Of a stretch of 64,000 nt of DNA, positions 45,254-57,542 are shown in pieces. Position 1 is the first letter of the stretch, and each line of letters opens with the position of its first letter. Under the pieces are notes generated by a model, which saw only the letters and a list, made by a program, of their open reading frames with translations, did no database searches and was not told where the DNA came from. The DNA is taken from NCBI GenBank assembly GCA_025786725.1, contig JAHLTZ010000007.1, positions 558,001 through 622,000 of the forward strand, read 5' to 3'. The translations under genes were made by a program, and so were the position numbers. Origin of the DNA: Syncephalis fuscata (taxonomy: Eukaryota; Zoopagomycota; Zoopagomycetes; Zoopagales; Piptocephalidaceae).

Positions 45254-47480
45254 CTATTGTGGATATGGTGTGGTGGATGGTGGTAGTGGCACAGAAGTCG
45301 CCGCTGGTGGCTGTGGTGGCATATTAGAGATTGGGATGTTCTCCATGACATTAGGTGTAACAACTGGTTCGGCATGCCAGTAACTGGAACGCCGGCATAA
45401 GAGACAGGTGGATTATATTAGATGCCATGGATTCATCGCCACGATGATTGATAGCTCCTGGTGGATAAGCAACACCTGGCTGGCTGTACATAACACCAGG
45501 TTGGCTATATACAACACCTGGCTGACTATAAGCAACGCCAGGTTGGCTATAAGCAACACTAGGCTGATTATAAACGACACCAGGTTGGCTATAAGCGACA
45601 CCAGGTTGATTGTAGACAACACCAGATTGATCCATGGCGGCAGGTTGAGTGTACACAACACCTGGCTGACCTGGGACAGACATTGGTTGTTGCACGTACA
45701 CGACGCCAGGTGCTATGATTGGAACACCGCTAGCAAAATCAGGCTCATTTTCAAATCCGGTCAACGCGTGTATCGGATAAAGACCAAAGGACAAGAAAAA
45801 GAGAATAAAGGCAAATTCAACGTAGAACGATAATAGAACGCCGCCTAGATCGGAGCAAAACATTGAAATGGACATACCAAGCAGTACAAGTAGCTGCTTG
45901 CGCTTGGTATCCAATCCTGGTGCTCCATTATTGGGTGTTTGTGTGTACAGCCAAGTAGCGGTAACGCCCAAAATAATATTGGCAACTAGTGTCAGGCCAT
46001 AGCCACCACGAAGAAATTCATAAGTGGTATAAACAACTCCACCCAAACCTAAGGCCCAGCCAAGAATAACTATAAGAGTGCCAAGGCCGAATAGACCCAT
46101 GCACGCAACGCCAATTTGGAAGGATTGGCGGCTTGTGTCGGCAAATACTTTGACCATGGAGCGGCTCCTATTAAAATGTTATTGAATAAATCATAGCCAC
46201 GCTTATTTTCACTTACCATTTGGCCAACAAAAAGGCAGAAGTTACTTTAAGTATTCCCGAAGAAAGTACAAATACTGGAAACCCAGAAGCAATTAAAAGT
46301 GGATCAAGAAGCTTGCCACCTGCAATCATCAAAGCAAAACTAATTATGCCAATAAAAGCACCACCTGCAATTGTAAGATGATGCTTAGTCTTTGTTTGAG
46401 TGTGGCGATATACATGGCCAGCTGCAAACCCAATAAACAAGACCATAATTATAATGACTCCGACATCAATGACGCCGCTACTCGAGCTTGAGCCGGAAGA
46501 ACTAAAACCACCACTACTACTAGTAGAAGAGCGTTTAATTGCCATGTTGGTTGTTTTTTAATATAAACTTGTTAAGAATAACGGCAAATAACGAAGATAT
46601 TAACAAATGTGATAATGAAGTACTATGTTAAAAGTAGAAAATAAAAGGTGTTGAGAGCGATACTAGTGCACAGACTAATTGTGAAATACGTGATCAAAGT
46701 GCTTGTGCTAAATACAAAGCCTAATAAGATGTGTAAGCAATAGTTATGGCAACAAGAAATGGAGTGAATAGAAAATTCAATGATTGCCGAAAGTGGCATG
46801 GGACATTGGCGCACAGTTTTATAGCGTGGCATGCAATTAATTTGAATTCCGAAAAAAACAGCGCTGGAATAGCCTGACGCAAGCCTTGCCCTTGTGAGTC
46901 AGTAAAGCTTGGACTGACTTTGGCATTTACATCCATATCTTTATGCGGCATGTCTTTCCTTACAAGTACACTGTGTAACAGCTCACCTTTTGTAATGGCT
47001 TTTTACCGTTTATGTATTGCCAACTCGGCATTTGCATTAGATAGACGGCTGCTTATGTGCTATGGCTATTTTTGGAATGCCCCAAGAATTCTTTATTCGT
47101 GCATATGCATACTGGGAATCGCAAAGGAACGATTGATCAGCGCATCATGAGTAGAACCTGTAAAATGGCCGTTTGTACAATGAGATTAACCGTTGCGGTA
47201 TATAGTTTAATGGTGAAACCATAAGCTTTTATTTGCAATTATTTGATTATATAAAGACAAAGAACAGCCATTAGTGCTAATACTGATCGATCCAAGGATG
47301 AGTGTACATGTGAAAATCACTAAAAAGGCGCAGTTTAGAAATGCCTGGGCTCATTCTTTATTTAGCCTTTAATAAACGTGTTTTAATACTGGTTGCTAAG
47401 GCTCGACAGTCCGACTGCCAGTTTGTAAGTCAGGCGTCAGTTATTATGATTAGGCTATAATGATAATGATTTGGATGATG
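45140..47480. repeat. Tandem segmental duplication, unit 2
   Basis: Second copy of the unit at 41800..44300. Coding and upstream non-coding similarity are both visible, for example TAAAAGTAGAAAATAAAA and the GAATGCCCCAAG...TCTTTATTC block near 47080. Confidence 0.7.
45254..46545 (-). CDS. Multi-pass membrane protein with heptad-repeat tail, copy 2
   Basis: About 414 aa after correction, exons 46217..46545 and 45254..46167 (intron 46168..46216 at the same place as copy 1). It has the same plan: Ser/Gly N-terminus, about seven membrane segments, a QTKTKHHL loop, TPNNGAPGLDTKRKQ loop, then about ten GVxYSQP-type heptads. As written the frame ends at 45351. Comparison with copy 1 shows two missing bases (near 45415 and 45370). 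Restoring both gives the same VSYAGVPVTG tail and a stop at 45254. The membrane part differs from copy 1 at many positions, whereas 179 bp over the heptads is identical. Function unknown. Confidence 0.75.
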
Positions 47481-48639
47481 GCAAATAATGAAAATAGTCG
47501 GATTGGTTTAATGTACACAAATAACATGTGAATGTTATAAAGATTACCGATAGAACACACGCACGCGCTACAATGTACAAATCAATATTAAATATCTCAG
47601 CGTAATTGCATTTTGTTATAAAATTTACTGTACAGAGCACTTGGTTGTTTAGTGTGACTACACACATATCTACACACACATAGAAATATTGATACATTTT
47701 AACGAACATACACGCAGGCACAGTAAATAATATAGCAAAATAGATATATTGATTAGCAAACGCACTTATGTACTAAAGTAGACTATATGAATATTATAAA
47801 GCATAAATATTGCTATTTCAGACCCTTGATAGAATAGAGTGCAAACTATACATAGTGTACTAAATAATAATAGATAAAGTAATGGTAATTAGCAAATTTA
47901 TACCAAATAAATATTTGACAGATAGTTAACTACAGCGAATAGAGCACGTTCGCTACATAATAGTGTGTATACGGTAAACAGAGCGAGCAAGTAAAAGTGT
48001 ATAAATAGTGAAGGAGTTACAGTGTAAATAGCTTAGTTGATAGAATGAATGAGAGTCGAGATTCACAAATAATAGGACCAGCAACAAGCTTTAAAGTTTT
48101 TTAAATAGGACACAGACATTGAATAGTAGAATATTACATAGCGTAATAAATATGCAAAGTAAAGGGAATAAATGAATGAGGCGAAGTTGAAGAGATAAGA
48201 ATGCAGAATAAAGCGCTATCATTGTCGTGGATAGAATAGGCGGCATAGTTATGGTGATCACACAATATGTTTGGCAGTTATACTTTCAGTGCATATTTAT
48301 AACTACATGTTAGCCTTATGCTTAAAACTTACTATGCATAATGGCTAGTACTTGGCTGTAAGCTAGCCTATCCATTGCATATGGCTATACTTTTATGAAT
48401 AAGCTGCAAATAGATTTTTTTCATTTTTCTGTATATATCACCAATAACTACTATTAATTTATCTATACATGCTTAAACTTGCCGTTTCGACAAACATCCA
48501 CTTCAGGCCTTACTGTCGTTTAAGATTTTATCAACTATTCTGCATAGCCTAGTGTATTGTTGTAAAAATGTCACAGTTGGTTTCAAAGTGGGTGATTTTA
48601 GAATGTCCCATAATCGGACTTGGCTGTGATCAATTGAGT
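46546..48639. other. Intergenic
   Basis: Upstream flank of copy 2 (duplicated to about 47480), then AT-rich DNA. No gene is supported. Confidence 0.45.
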
Positions 48640-48745
48640 CATTATTTTTGGTAACAGCGGTCAGCGTGACTCTTTGAAGTTTTTTTTCGCTTAATTTGCT
48701 GCGAGCGTGGCATTAACACAATTCGTTGTGTTATTATCTTGTCGT

Positions 48746-48970
48746 TTATGCTGCAATTGGTAGGCACGTTTTGTGCAGACCAGTTGCTAGTTGCTCGCCT
48801 TCCCAATAGCGATAGAACAACCGCGGATCCATAGTACGTGAAACGCTCGTGTCTGTAAGACATAATCGCGTGTCATGCCTCCAAAGATCGCTACATTCTA
48901 TCTCAGGATAACATTCAGTTGTGATAATTGAAAAACATTGCCCAGACAAGTGTATATTGCATTGTATATA
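48746..48970 (-). other. Open cysteine-rich stretch, possible exon
   Basis: An open frame without ATG encodes about 74 residues with six or more cysteines (QCNIHLSGQCFSII, ECYPEIECSDLW, RLCLTDTS) and amphipathic composition unlike the AT-biased ORFs around it. It may be an exon of a small secreted protein, or chance. No homologue is recognised. Confidence 0.2.
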
Positions 48971-49151
48971 TACTATTATTCAAACCATTATTAGTTTCAT
49001 GTATATATACACTAAGCACCAAAAATTATATTTGCAATATAGATGGGCAGTTTATAACAACAACCTAAACCAAATATAATTATTGGTAAATAGACTTATA
49101 TCCAAATAAGATTGCCATTTCTACAAAGAATTTATATAAATACCTATTAGA

Positions 49152-49526
49152 ATGTTGCGCAGCCGATTATTAAATAAAAATTACGATAATATACGATTGA
49201 TTAATCATTTACCTATTCGTTTGATTTATAATTCATTACTTAATTTCTATAATGTGCCAAAAGGTAGTATATTCTATAGCATAGTAATCTCTAGTATCAA
49301 ATATCTTTATTCGATATTTAATCTTTGTACAGCGCTTATTACTTTGCTGTTAGTATGGACATTTCGCGCTATTATAAATACCATTTATCGACTAGATATC
49401 CAACGATTTACGTCGCACATGTCTCTCTTTCTATTTCTTCATACTGATTACATCTATCAAATAAATACATTTATATACTTTACATATATTACTAAAAAGT
49501 CCATTGAGCGCTTTATTTTACTATAA
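49152..49526 (+). CDS. Hypothetical hydrophobic protein
   Basis: 124 codons from an ATG, with hydrophobic stretches (SIVISSIKYLYSIF, LCTALITLLLVWTF) and a basic start. Codon choice is AT-driven, and no homologue or splice context supports it. It may be non-coding. Confidence 0.2.
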   Translation: MLRSRLLNKNYDNIRLINHLPIRLIYNSLLNFYNVPKGSIFYSIVISSIKYLYSIFNLCTALITLLLVWTFRAIINTIYRLDIQRFTSHMSLFLFLHTDYIYQINTFIYFTYITKKSIERFILL

Positions 49527-49583
49527 AGCTTTGGATATGTTGCACTAATAATAATGTACCTGGCTCAGCAATAGCACATTTTA

Positions 49584-50330
49584 TTGTTGTGTTGATGTTG
49601 CGACTCTTTTCAACAATTGCACTAACAGTGTTACGGTTCTTGCCGCAGCTCTGGTCTCCTTGCTCGCTAGCTCGTTTTTTTTGTTATGACGTTTATTTTC
49701 TATTGTATTCTCGCCTTGCTCGTTTGCTAACAGCCCTGGCCATCATTGTATCCCGTATTTTGGATGCTGGCTTCGGCCTGTGCTTGTTGGCTTGCCAGAA
49801 TACCGGATTGCTCATACAATGGAGCTAAAACATCGCACACGTCATGTGGTACATGACCATTTAAATGTCCATATCTAGCAAGAGGGAGCTTAGTATGTCG
49901 GCCATTGTCGTAGCCTCCAGCATGCTTAAGGAGTAAAGATATTCCAAATAGTATTTTACTGCTAGCATGGTTAACACCATATCTTTTACTGCCCCGTAGA
50001 TTGCCTAAGATAGACGTAGTGTTGCATATTTACTGCGAGTCGTCAATGGACTATTTCATATGTGCAACGCCTGGTTTTATTTGTTACATGTTGTTCAAGT
50101 CTGGTTTACGATGCTTTATCAAAGGAAAGACGCACAAGACAGCCCTCAAACGCTCAAGCGCTTGTTTCAGGAACTATGTTTACAGCCACTAGCAAAGCGT
50201 TAAATAATAAATTCAAAACTAGCGGGCTACACGTAGTAGACGTAGGCAAATTAATTACGCGAAACGTATCAAACGTTTCACTTGGCTTGGTTAAGTACAG
50301 AAGCCTTCTAAGAATCTAATCTACCACTTT
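49584..50330. other. Coding-like fragments of unknown origin
   Basis: Composition here is less AT-rich than nearby spacer. Plus strand: a hydrophobic frame about 49595..49828 (LRLFSTIALTVLRFLPQLW) and an amphipathic frame 50009..50203 (LLRVVNGLFHMCNAWFYLLH) ending LAKR. Minus strand: an ATG-less frame 49727..50029 (ARYGHLNGHVPHDVCDVLAP). None can be joined convincingly or named. A decayed gene or exons broken by base errors are both possible. Confidence 0.25.
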
Positions 50331-50953
50331 GTTGGATGCAACTACCTGGGTGCTACTATGCTTTTAGTCAATTGTATTATTATGGCTTGAAGAGTTTTGG
50401 CCAAAGCCTAAAGAGCAAGTCCTTTGCATTTTAGTACATGGCTAAATAATAATAAGAGCAAGTAGCTTCGATATACTATCGTATGATTATGGGGCGTGTT
50501 AGTACAGCATGCAAAACATAACAAGTTATTTGACCAATAACGGCGAAATAAACCAGAAACTTCATGCATTTTAGTTGTTCTTTTTTGTATAATGAACTTG
50601 AACTTGCAGCTAATCACGCTGACAAAAACAAGTTTATTGCTAAAACAACATCACCTGAATCATGCAACGGACTAAACTTCAATTTACCATCTTTCTTATT
50701 GTTAGTATTTACAAACCAAGTAACAGAAAAGCGTTAATATTTGTGACATCAAAGCTCCGTACTATTATAAAGCAACATACACATTGTAGTATTTAAACGA
50801 CGTATACTTATACCCAATCGTCGACAGTATCAACAACAAAAGTCAATAATTTCTCATTAATTACCACCAAATCCCTCAAATTCTCTTTGCAATAGTGCAT
50901 TAATTCTACTTTTATATTTTCTAGCCAACAACACTATTGTATCGCTGTGCAAA
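50331..50953. promoter_or_regulatory. Upstream region of sulfate permease
   Basis: About 620 bp before the SulP ATG, pyrimidine- and A-rich near the start. It presumably contains the promoter. No specific element is identified. Confidence 0.35.
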
Positions 50954-53473
50954 ATGTTTAATTCGACCAAAAAACCGATTCAGGCTGGACCTGCAATCAA
51001 AAAATATCTCCGCGAGATGTTTCCCATTATTGGCTGGCTACCCCACTATAATCGCCGCTGGCTCTACGGCGATCTTACGGCAGGATTGACCATTGGTGTT
51101 ATGCTGGTGCCCCAAGGCATTGCTTACGCTCGACTGGCCGGACTTCCCGTCGAATACGGTCTATACAGTGCACTGGTTGGTGTAGCCGTTTATGCTATCT
51201 TTGGTACTTCCAAAGACATTAGTGTCGGCCCCACCTCTGTACTAGCCATGTATATCGGCCAAGGTGTTCGTGAAGTGGCCAAGTATCACGGCATTGTACC
51301 CGATAATTCCCACCTAGCTGGATTGGCCAGTGCCATGGCATTGCTAATTGGGTGTATGGTATCGGTAGCAGGCATGCTTCGACTGGGCATTATTATCGAT
51401 TTCATTTCGGCTCCAGTCGTTGTTGGATTCACGTTTGGTGCAGCTGTTGACATTATGGTGGCACAACTGCCCAAGCTATTCGGTATTCCAAATATTAATA
51501 CTAGCCATGCTTCCTACGCCACGTTCTGGGATATGCTTATAAAATTTGGCACCGCCTCGTTGCCTAACTTGGGCGTTGGCATTAGTGCCATCATTATGCT
51601 TGTTTTGCTAAAGATGCTCCGTACCAAACTTGGCCACCGCTCAAGAATCGCCAGCATGATTGGCGGTGCTCGTATCCCTATTGTTGTCGTGTTCTATACT
51701 CTTGTTTCTTTTCTAGTTTCTGTGGCTGGTAATGGTGATGATTCATCGACCGGTCAAAAACATCCACTTAATATTCTACGTAATGTGCCCCGCGGTATCC
51801 CCAAGCCACAAATGCCACCAATCAGCTTCTCTATTATGCAACAACTGTTCCTTGCCTCAATGTTGCCGCTACTTCAAGCCGTTGTCGAACATGTAACAAT
51901 CTCCAAAGCACTTGGTAAGTTGACAATAATACAATAATGCGCTTTTTCTAATAGTATTTCTAGGTCGTATCGGTCACTACCACACAAACAATAGCCAAGA
52001 GTTACTTGCTCTCGGCGCGTCCAATGTTGCCACTTCATTCTTCTCTGGCTTTTGCGGTACAGGTGCTATGACACGCGGTATGATCCTTTCCCAAAGTGGT
52101 GTCCGTTCGCCATTAAGCGGTCTATTTGCTTCGATTATCGTTTGCTGTGCACTTATCTTTTTACCACCTGCATTCTACTATATACCCGATGCCTGTCTAG
52201 CCGCAATTATCGTCACCAGTGTTGTTCATTTAATGCGTGGCCCACAAACATTTATCAAGCTATGGCGTATTAATCGTAAGTTACTGTGTAACGCCTACCT
52301 AATGTCATCTAACCTTTATATTAGCATTGGATTCCGTCAGCTGCTTTGTAGCCTTGATATTCACAGTCATGTTTAATATTGCTGTAAGTTGCACAAAAGT
52401 ATACGTTTTATTACAATTACTAATATCATATTTAGATTGGCATTGGTGCTGCCGTCGGTTTATCTCTTCTCATCATGTTGTATAAAGTTGCTCGTCCCGA
52501 CTGTATTTTCCTGGAACCACGAATTGACAATCCAAACGTCTATGTCGACCCAGCACTACCAGATGTAGTTACCACAGCAGCACCTCGTGGTATTATTGTA
52601 TTTCGTCCTGAAGAAGCGCTTATTTTCCCCAATGCCCATTATATCCGCCAAACTATTCTGCGAGCCATTAGCAAACGATGTGCTTCTGGCCGACCACCCA
52701 TCGATCCTCAAGACGATCTGTGGTGCAATGCCGGCACTCACGATAAATCAAAAGCCACTAGTACGGCCGTTAGCAGCACCGATGACCAATCGTCCATTTG
52801 GCAACGTGTTTTCCGTCGTCGTTCTCCCGCCAACAATGGTATTGGAAACCAGTTGGAAATTCGTACCGTCACTTTCCAACCAGATCTTTCTCACAATGGT
52901 CATGATGATGATATGGATAAAGCTAAAATGACGGGCAAGACCGAACCTACTGACCTGCCAGCTATCCGTGCCCTGATCATTGATTGTGCCGCCATGAGCA
53001 ATATCGATGCTAGCGGATTACAAATGCTTCTAGACATCAAATCTGAACTTATTGACTTTGCCGGTGGACCGGATCAGCCATTTGAAATGCACTTTGTAGG
53101 TGTTAAGCGCCAAGTACTTGGCGTACTGGAACATTCTGGCATCACCGGCACTGTTGTTCCAGTCATGGAAGACTACGAAGATGTGGCATCAGCCCAATTG
53201 AATCGTACTAGCATTGCTGGTCATCAAACACTAGGCATCGATGGTACTCCACGTAATCTAGAAGGACAAAGCATAACTACAGGCAGTATACACCCAGCCA
53301 ATCGTCATAGCCATTCTGTACGCAACTCCATTAGTCCTATGATGGGCGTACCACTCGTGGATGAGCGACATCGCTTTGTGCATTACAGTGTAGCTGAGCT
53401 GTCCGTGCCGTACTTTCTTCCAAAAATACTTGTCCCACAAAACATTAAATCAAACATTAAATCACAACATTAA
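50954..53473 (+). CDS. SulP-family sulfate permease
   Basis: 789 aa in four exons (50954..51914, 51964..52275, 52325..52383, 52436..53473), all phases consistent and no frameshift. Family signature near residue 38: LYGDLTAGLTIGVMLVPQGIAYARLAG. ISVGPTSVLAMYIGQGV follows, then about a dozen membrane segments to about 465. The cytosolic STAS domain is at about 615-700 (RALIIDCAAMSNIDASGLQM). A polar insert (about 545-600) with RVFRRRSPANN interrupts STAS. SulP proteins move sulfate or related anions with protons across the plasma membrane. SGFCGTGAMTRGMILSQSGV replaces the usual more polar loop, within family range. Confidence 0.9.
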
Positions 53474-53583
53474 CCATTTGAAAATAAATACACACCATTG
53501 CCATAACTATCAGCATCATTACACTATTAATATTAATATTATTGTCGTTTTAACTATTTTATACGAAAATAAACAAAATACAA

Positions 53584-54948
53584 TCATACTTTTAGCTGTA
53601 AACGATAATGCTCTAAACTACACGCCAGCCATTGTTGTTTTGGGTGTTTATATTTACGAGGTGCATGGCAGCCAGGCGCAGTACAATTGGGAATGGCTAC
53701 TGGATAACTATTTAATAAATACAAGTTAATTAGCTAATTAACTGGCACTCTTCATAATAAACCTACCTAGTATGTTGACTAGTACCAGGAAATACTACAC
53801 CAGGCGGTAATGAAAGTGTTGCACCTTTATTATTAGTAACATAATGTATTTGTGTTGGTATCGGTAAATCAACCAGATCTTCATCTGCACCCGTCTAATA
53901 CAGATATGTTTATTAAATGACAATTTCATATTTATTCCAATTGCACTTACTTCATCATCTTCACCTTTCTTATTCTTACGCGCCGATGGCTTCTTTAACA
54001 GCTTATCGATCGTTTCTCGCTAATCAATAGATAGTTATTAATAAACATTAGTATAATTAAATCTAATAATCCAACGTACATGAATATCCTCTAGCTTCTT
54101 TTTACGCTGTTGTTCACGCTTCCTTAATACCTCAGTGCGTCGTAGTGCCACTTCTTCCTGGGTCAATTTACGCTTTTTCGTCTCTATAAACACCAATTAG
54201 TATAGTTTAATTATACGGTGTAGAATGAATATTTACCAACTGGCAATTCCATCAAATCTTCTTGATCTTCCTCCAGATATTTTGCCCGTTGACGCTTCGT
54301 CATTGATGAAAGATCATTTCGCTGTGGCGTATATTCTTCTTCACTGCCACTAATATTGATGTATTAATACAATTAATTATTACAACTAAACAATAACCTA
54401 CCTTAATTCTGCCAGCTCTTCAGCAGTGAATAAAGAGAAATCACTTTCATTGCCAATAGCCGCTTCTTGTGCCCTCTTTTCTATATCCATTGACTATTAT
54501 TTAATCAACTCTAATTAACAAGTAGTCATAGCTTACCATTAGCTATTCTTCTAGAATTGGCAACTCGTTCCATAGCTGATCTTTTCAACGAGGTTGGTTG
54601 CTGTATGTAACGCGTATTACGTGCCTTCGTTCTTTGTTGTTCAACAATCCTACTACTACGACCTGTCCTTCTACTACTCGACTGAATTTCAATATCCTCG
54701 TCTTCGTCCTCCTCCTCCTCCTCTTCGTCTTCCTCCTCATCCATTGTATCTATCGTCATAGAGTCCTCGATATCATCCTGATCATACGGTGTATTATCCA
54801 TCGATAACAAGGAAGCTTGTGTATCATCGTCAAAATCGTTGTCATCATCGTCAATATCTACATGATCTTCACTGGCCGGTGTGCCTACTACATCATTGTC
54901 ACTATCAGCTGTAAATACTTCACGATTAATGCGCTGTCGCATATTCAT
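53584..54948 (-). CDS. IES2: INO80 complex subunit IES2/INO80B
   Basis: About 347 aa in seven exons (54537..54948, 54402..54493, 54237..54349, 54080..54183, 53951..54019, 53767..53894, 53584..53707). The N-terminal third is a long acidic stretch. The PAPA-1 motif is SSMTKRQRAKYLEEDQ...LMELPV. A basic helix KLTQEEVALRRTEVLRKREQ follows. A HIT-type zinc-finger-like end, CTAPGCHAPRKYKHP...LACSLEHYR, closes the protein. It is a nuclear chromatin remodelling subunit that stimulates the INO80 ATPase. The first junction (54493/54537) does not keep frame: one base too many or two too few, so its exact site is uncertain. The other junctions are clean. Confidence 0.82.
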
Positions 54949-55109
54949 AGCCTATTGAATAGAAGAACCAAGTGACAACACCAATAATACGCAATGTTAT
55001 TTGTAATAGCAAGAGGAATAAATTTGCTATATTGATTCGTTACCACTTTGTATATTTAATAGTCTGCTCTTCTTTTTGTTTATCGTTTCTATTAACAAAT
55101 ACGTATACG

Positions 55110-55133
55110 TACACACACACACACACACACACT
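55110..55133. repeat. (AC)n microsatellite
   Basis: Uninterrupted AC dinucleotide run of about eleven units, ending a few bases before the DPM3 ATG, so it lies in that gene's promoter or leader. Confidence 0.9.
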
Positions 55134-55137
55134 CAAT

Positions 55138-55413
55138 ATGACCAAAGCAGGAGAAGCCTTCACTGTTCTTACACTCTTTACGAGTCTATGGGCTTCTTTA
55201 TTCTACGTGCAACTTCCTGTAGATCCAAAGATTCAGTCTCAAATTGTCCCATGTCTACCACTGTTGGCTATTGTATGGTTTGGTGCCTATTCATTAGGAT
55301 CAGTCGGTTGGAGTCTGATGACGTTCCCTGAATGCAGTGGTGCCTATGAGGAGCTTATGGGCGAGATTGCCGAGGCAAAAGCTGAACTACGCGGCAAAGT
55401 GGATTTATCCTAA
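55138..55413 (+). CDS. DPM3: Dolichol-phosphate mannose synthase subunit 3
   Basis: 91 aa, single exon, typical length for DPM3. Two N-terminal membrane segments (VLTLFTSLWASLFYVQL and LLAIVWFGAYSLGSVGWSLM) are followed by FPECSGAYEELMGEIAEAKAEL, matching the conserved F.DC..A..EL..QI.EA...L tail that binds the catalytic subunit DPM1. DPM3 anchors DPM1 in the ER membrane to make dolichol-phosphate mannose for N-glycans, GPI anchors and O-mannosylation. Its presence implies the three-subunit enzyme rather than the single-chain yeast type. An AC repeat abuts the start. Confidence 0.88.
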   Translation: MTKAGEAFTVLTLFTSLWASLFYVQLPVDPKIQSQIVPCLPLLAIVWFGAYSLGSVGWSLMTFPECSGAYEELMGEIAEAKAELRGKVDLS

Positions 55414-55827
55414 ATAGCAACATATACTGGTGTCTGTGATTTGTTAACATCGATAGTTCAATAGTAAAAGCGTTAAATACGCCGTTTAACATTGACATTA
55501 ATAAATTAAATGGCACATCAATTGTTAATACATTGGCTATCAATCGGTTATTAATCAGTAATAGGTAATTTAAATGATTTATTACAACAAACGTATCTAT
55601 AACTACTACTAGATACTAAACATAGTCTGGAATAAATATTCCAATGTATTACTAAAGTAAAATATATCATATAAGCGCGTAACACTATAGTAATCATCAT
55701 CATCATCATCATAGATTAACAAATCCATTTTAAACAACAGCATAAACAAGCACCTAATGCACTATAGATCAAATAGAAACATCATTAGATGTTAGATGTT
55801 AGATATTAATATTTGTATCCTAGTAAC
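55414..55827. other. Intergenic between convergent genes
   Basis: About 410 bp of AT-rich DNA with a short (ATC)n run near 55693..55711. No gene. Confidence 0.5.
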
Positions 55828-56402
55828 CTACACTCCATATAACATATCATTATCCTTTCCTCCTTGTTGAGGTGGAGGTGCGCCATAAGCTATATAATAA
55901 TAGCATAATAAAATATAGATATACAAATTAGTCATATATCATTAAATACTACTAGTATTTAGTTACCAGCGCCTGGAGGTGGAGGAGCACCATAGCCATA
56001 GGATTGTGGTGGTGGAGGTCCTTGTCCTGGATAATAGGCCTGTCCTGGTGGTGGAGGGGCACTATAACCTGAACCATATCCATAGTTTTGCTTATTATGA
56101 GGATTATTGGCTGGTGGACCACCTCCACCAAAGAATGAAGCATTTTCACCTGCAGATGACTGCTGTGGTTGCTGCTGTTGTTGTTGTAGTGGTGGTGGTT
56201 GTGTTTGATAACCAGTACCATAAGTCATAGGTGGTTGACTGCTATAGCCCATACTGCCACCACTATATTGTTGAGGTGCGGCCGGTGGAGGTGCTTGATG
56301 ACTACTGCTAGTGCTACTGTAAGCAGGTGGTGGAGGTCCCGTGTAGTAGTCATTTCCTTTATCTGAACGTCCACCATACGCAGTGGGATCGGGCATAGAC
56401 AT
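55828..56402 (-). CDS. Pro/Gly/Tyr-rich PPAY protein
   Basis: 165 aa in two exons (55967..56402, 55828..55889; intron 55890..55966, phase 1). It is low complexity throughout: Pro, Gly, Tyr, Gln and Ser with motifs such as GPPPPAYSS (a PPxY WW-domain ligand near residue 25), a Gln run, and APPPPGQAYYPGQGPPPP. No globular domain, signal or membrane segment. It is probably a disordered adaptor or scaffold; the PPxY suggests contact with Rsp5/NEDD4-type ligases. No family is recognised. Confidence 0.65.
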
Positions 56403-57542
56403 GATGAGTCGTTGTCGTTTATAAGGCTATAAAGTTGTTGTTGTTATTATTGGTATTAAAGAATCGACGAAAAAAAGGCAAAGCAGGAAAACAAAGAAAT
56501 ACTGAAAGTGGATAAGTGAGAGTGAGTGAATGAGTGAATGAGTGAATAAGTGTAGGCGTGTGTAATTAGTATGAGTAGGAGGATTAAGGATTATTTGGTG
56601 TGTGGATGTGTGTGAGTGTGGGTGTGCACGAGACAGTTCTATTCACTTCAAGGCCATCGGAGAAATTCTATGGTGGATTATGCCAAGAAGTGGTCTTTCA
56701 AACAAAGCCCATTGCGATATGGTTAATGGTAGTAGCTACAACATGATTTGTGTTATAAATACATATGTCGTCATTAATACTATGCTGGTTATAATAGATA
56801 GGATCAATCCATCATCTATAATTAACTATACTGGACTGCAATGTAATACAAACATTTATAACCAAATAGATCACTATCTCTTTATCGCTTTATCTTTTTA
56901 TCTAGCTAATCATATACTAGATATGCTACTACTACTACTACTATTACTATTACTATATTACTAGTAACCATATTATTATTAATAATAAAATAGTCTAACC
57001 ATAGTTCAAGTAAATCATTTCTATTGCGGGTCGGATAAATTACTAAGATTCTCACAGTTCAAAGGCAATAAACATCCGCTTATTCCGTTCTCCGTATTAT
57101 CAATATATCTCTAATATTGACGGCCTACTGTCCTTCATATGTGCATAATAATACATTGATATAAGCACATGGTCTACAGCTCATTTATAAGCTCCGATAC
57201 CATTGGGTTAAAAGCGGCTCATCCTCGTGTGCATCCTATCTGTTTATCATTCTTTTACCTATACTGGATTTTCTTCATTTTTGGCTATTCGGTCTGTTGC
57301 GTTAAGGTGGTAGGCGGATATCTATAACTATCTATATAAATATCTATATCTCTCTCTCTAATATGGATAGACCCATTCTCCTTTTTACACACCCACGGCC
57401 TTGTGCTTTTTTATCTATTGTTTTCATTTTATTCTCTTTAGCTTGGAATTACTTGGCTTTTTGTCTGTTTAGTCTATTGCTATATACCGTTGCTCTTTAG
57501 CCTTTTACTGTTACTGTTACTGTTATTACTACCACTACTACT
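56403..57542. other. Intergenic between divergent genes
   Basis: About 1.1 kb. It holds GTGAGTGAAT-like short repeats (about 56515..56555) and a trinucleotide CTA/TTA run near 56925..56960. No gene is supported. Confidence 0.45.

Noticed and set aside
41929-45833. Plus-strand ORFs opposite the heptad repeats (41929..42378, 45408..45833)
   Set aside because: They are antisense images of the same repeat DNA. The minus strand has start, intron and membrane-domain support.
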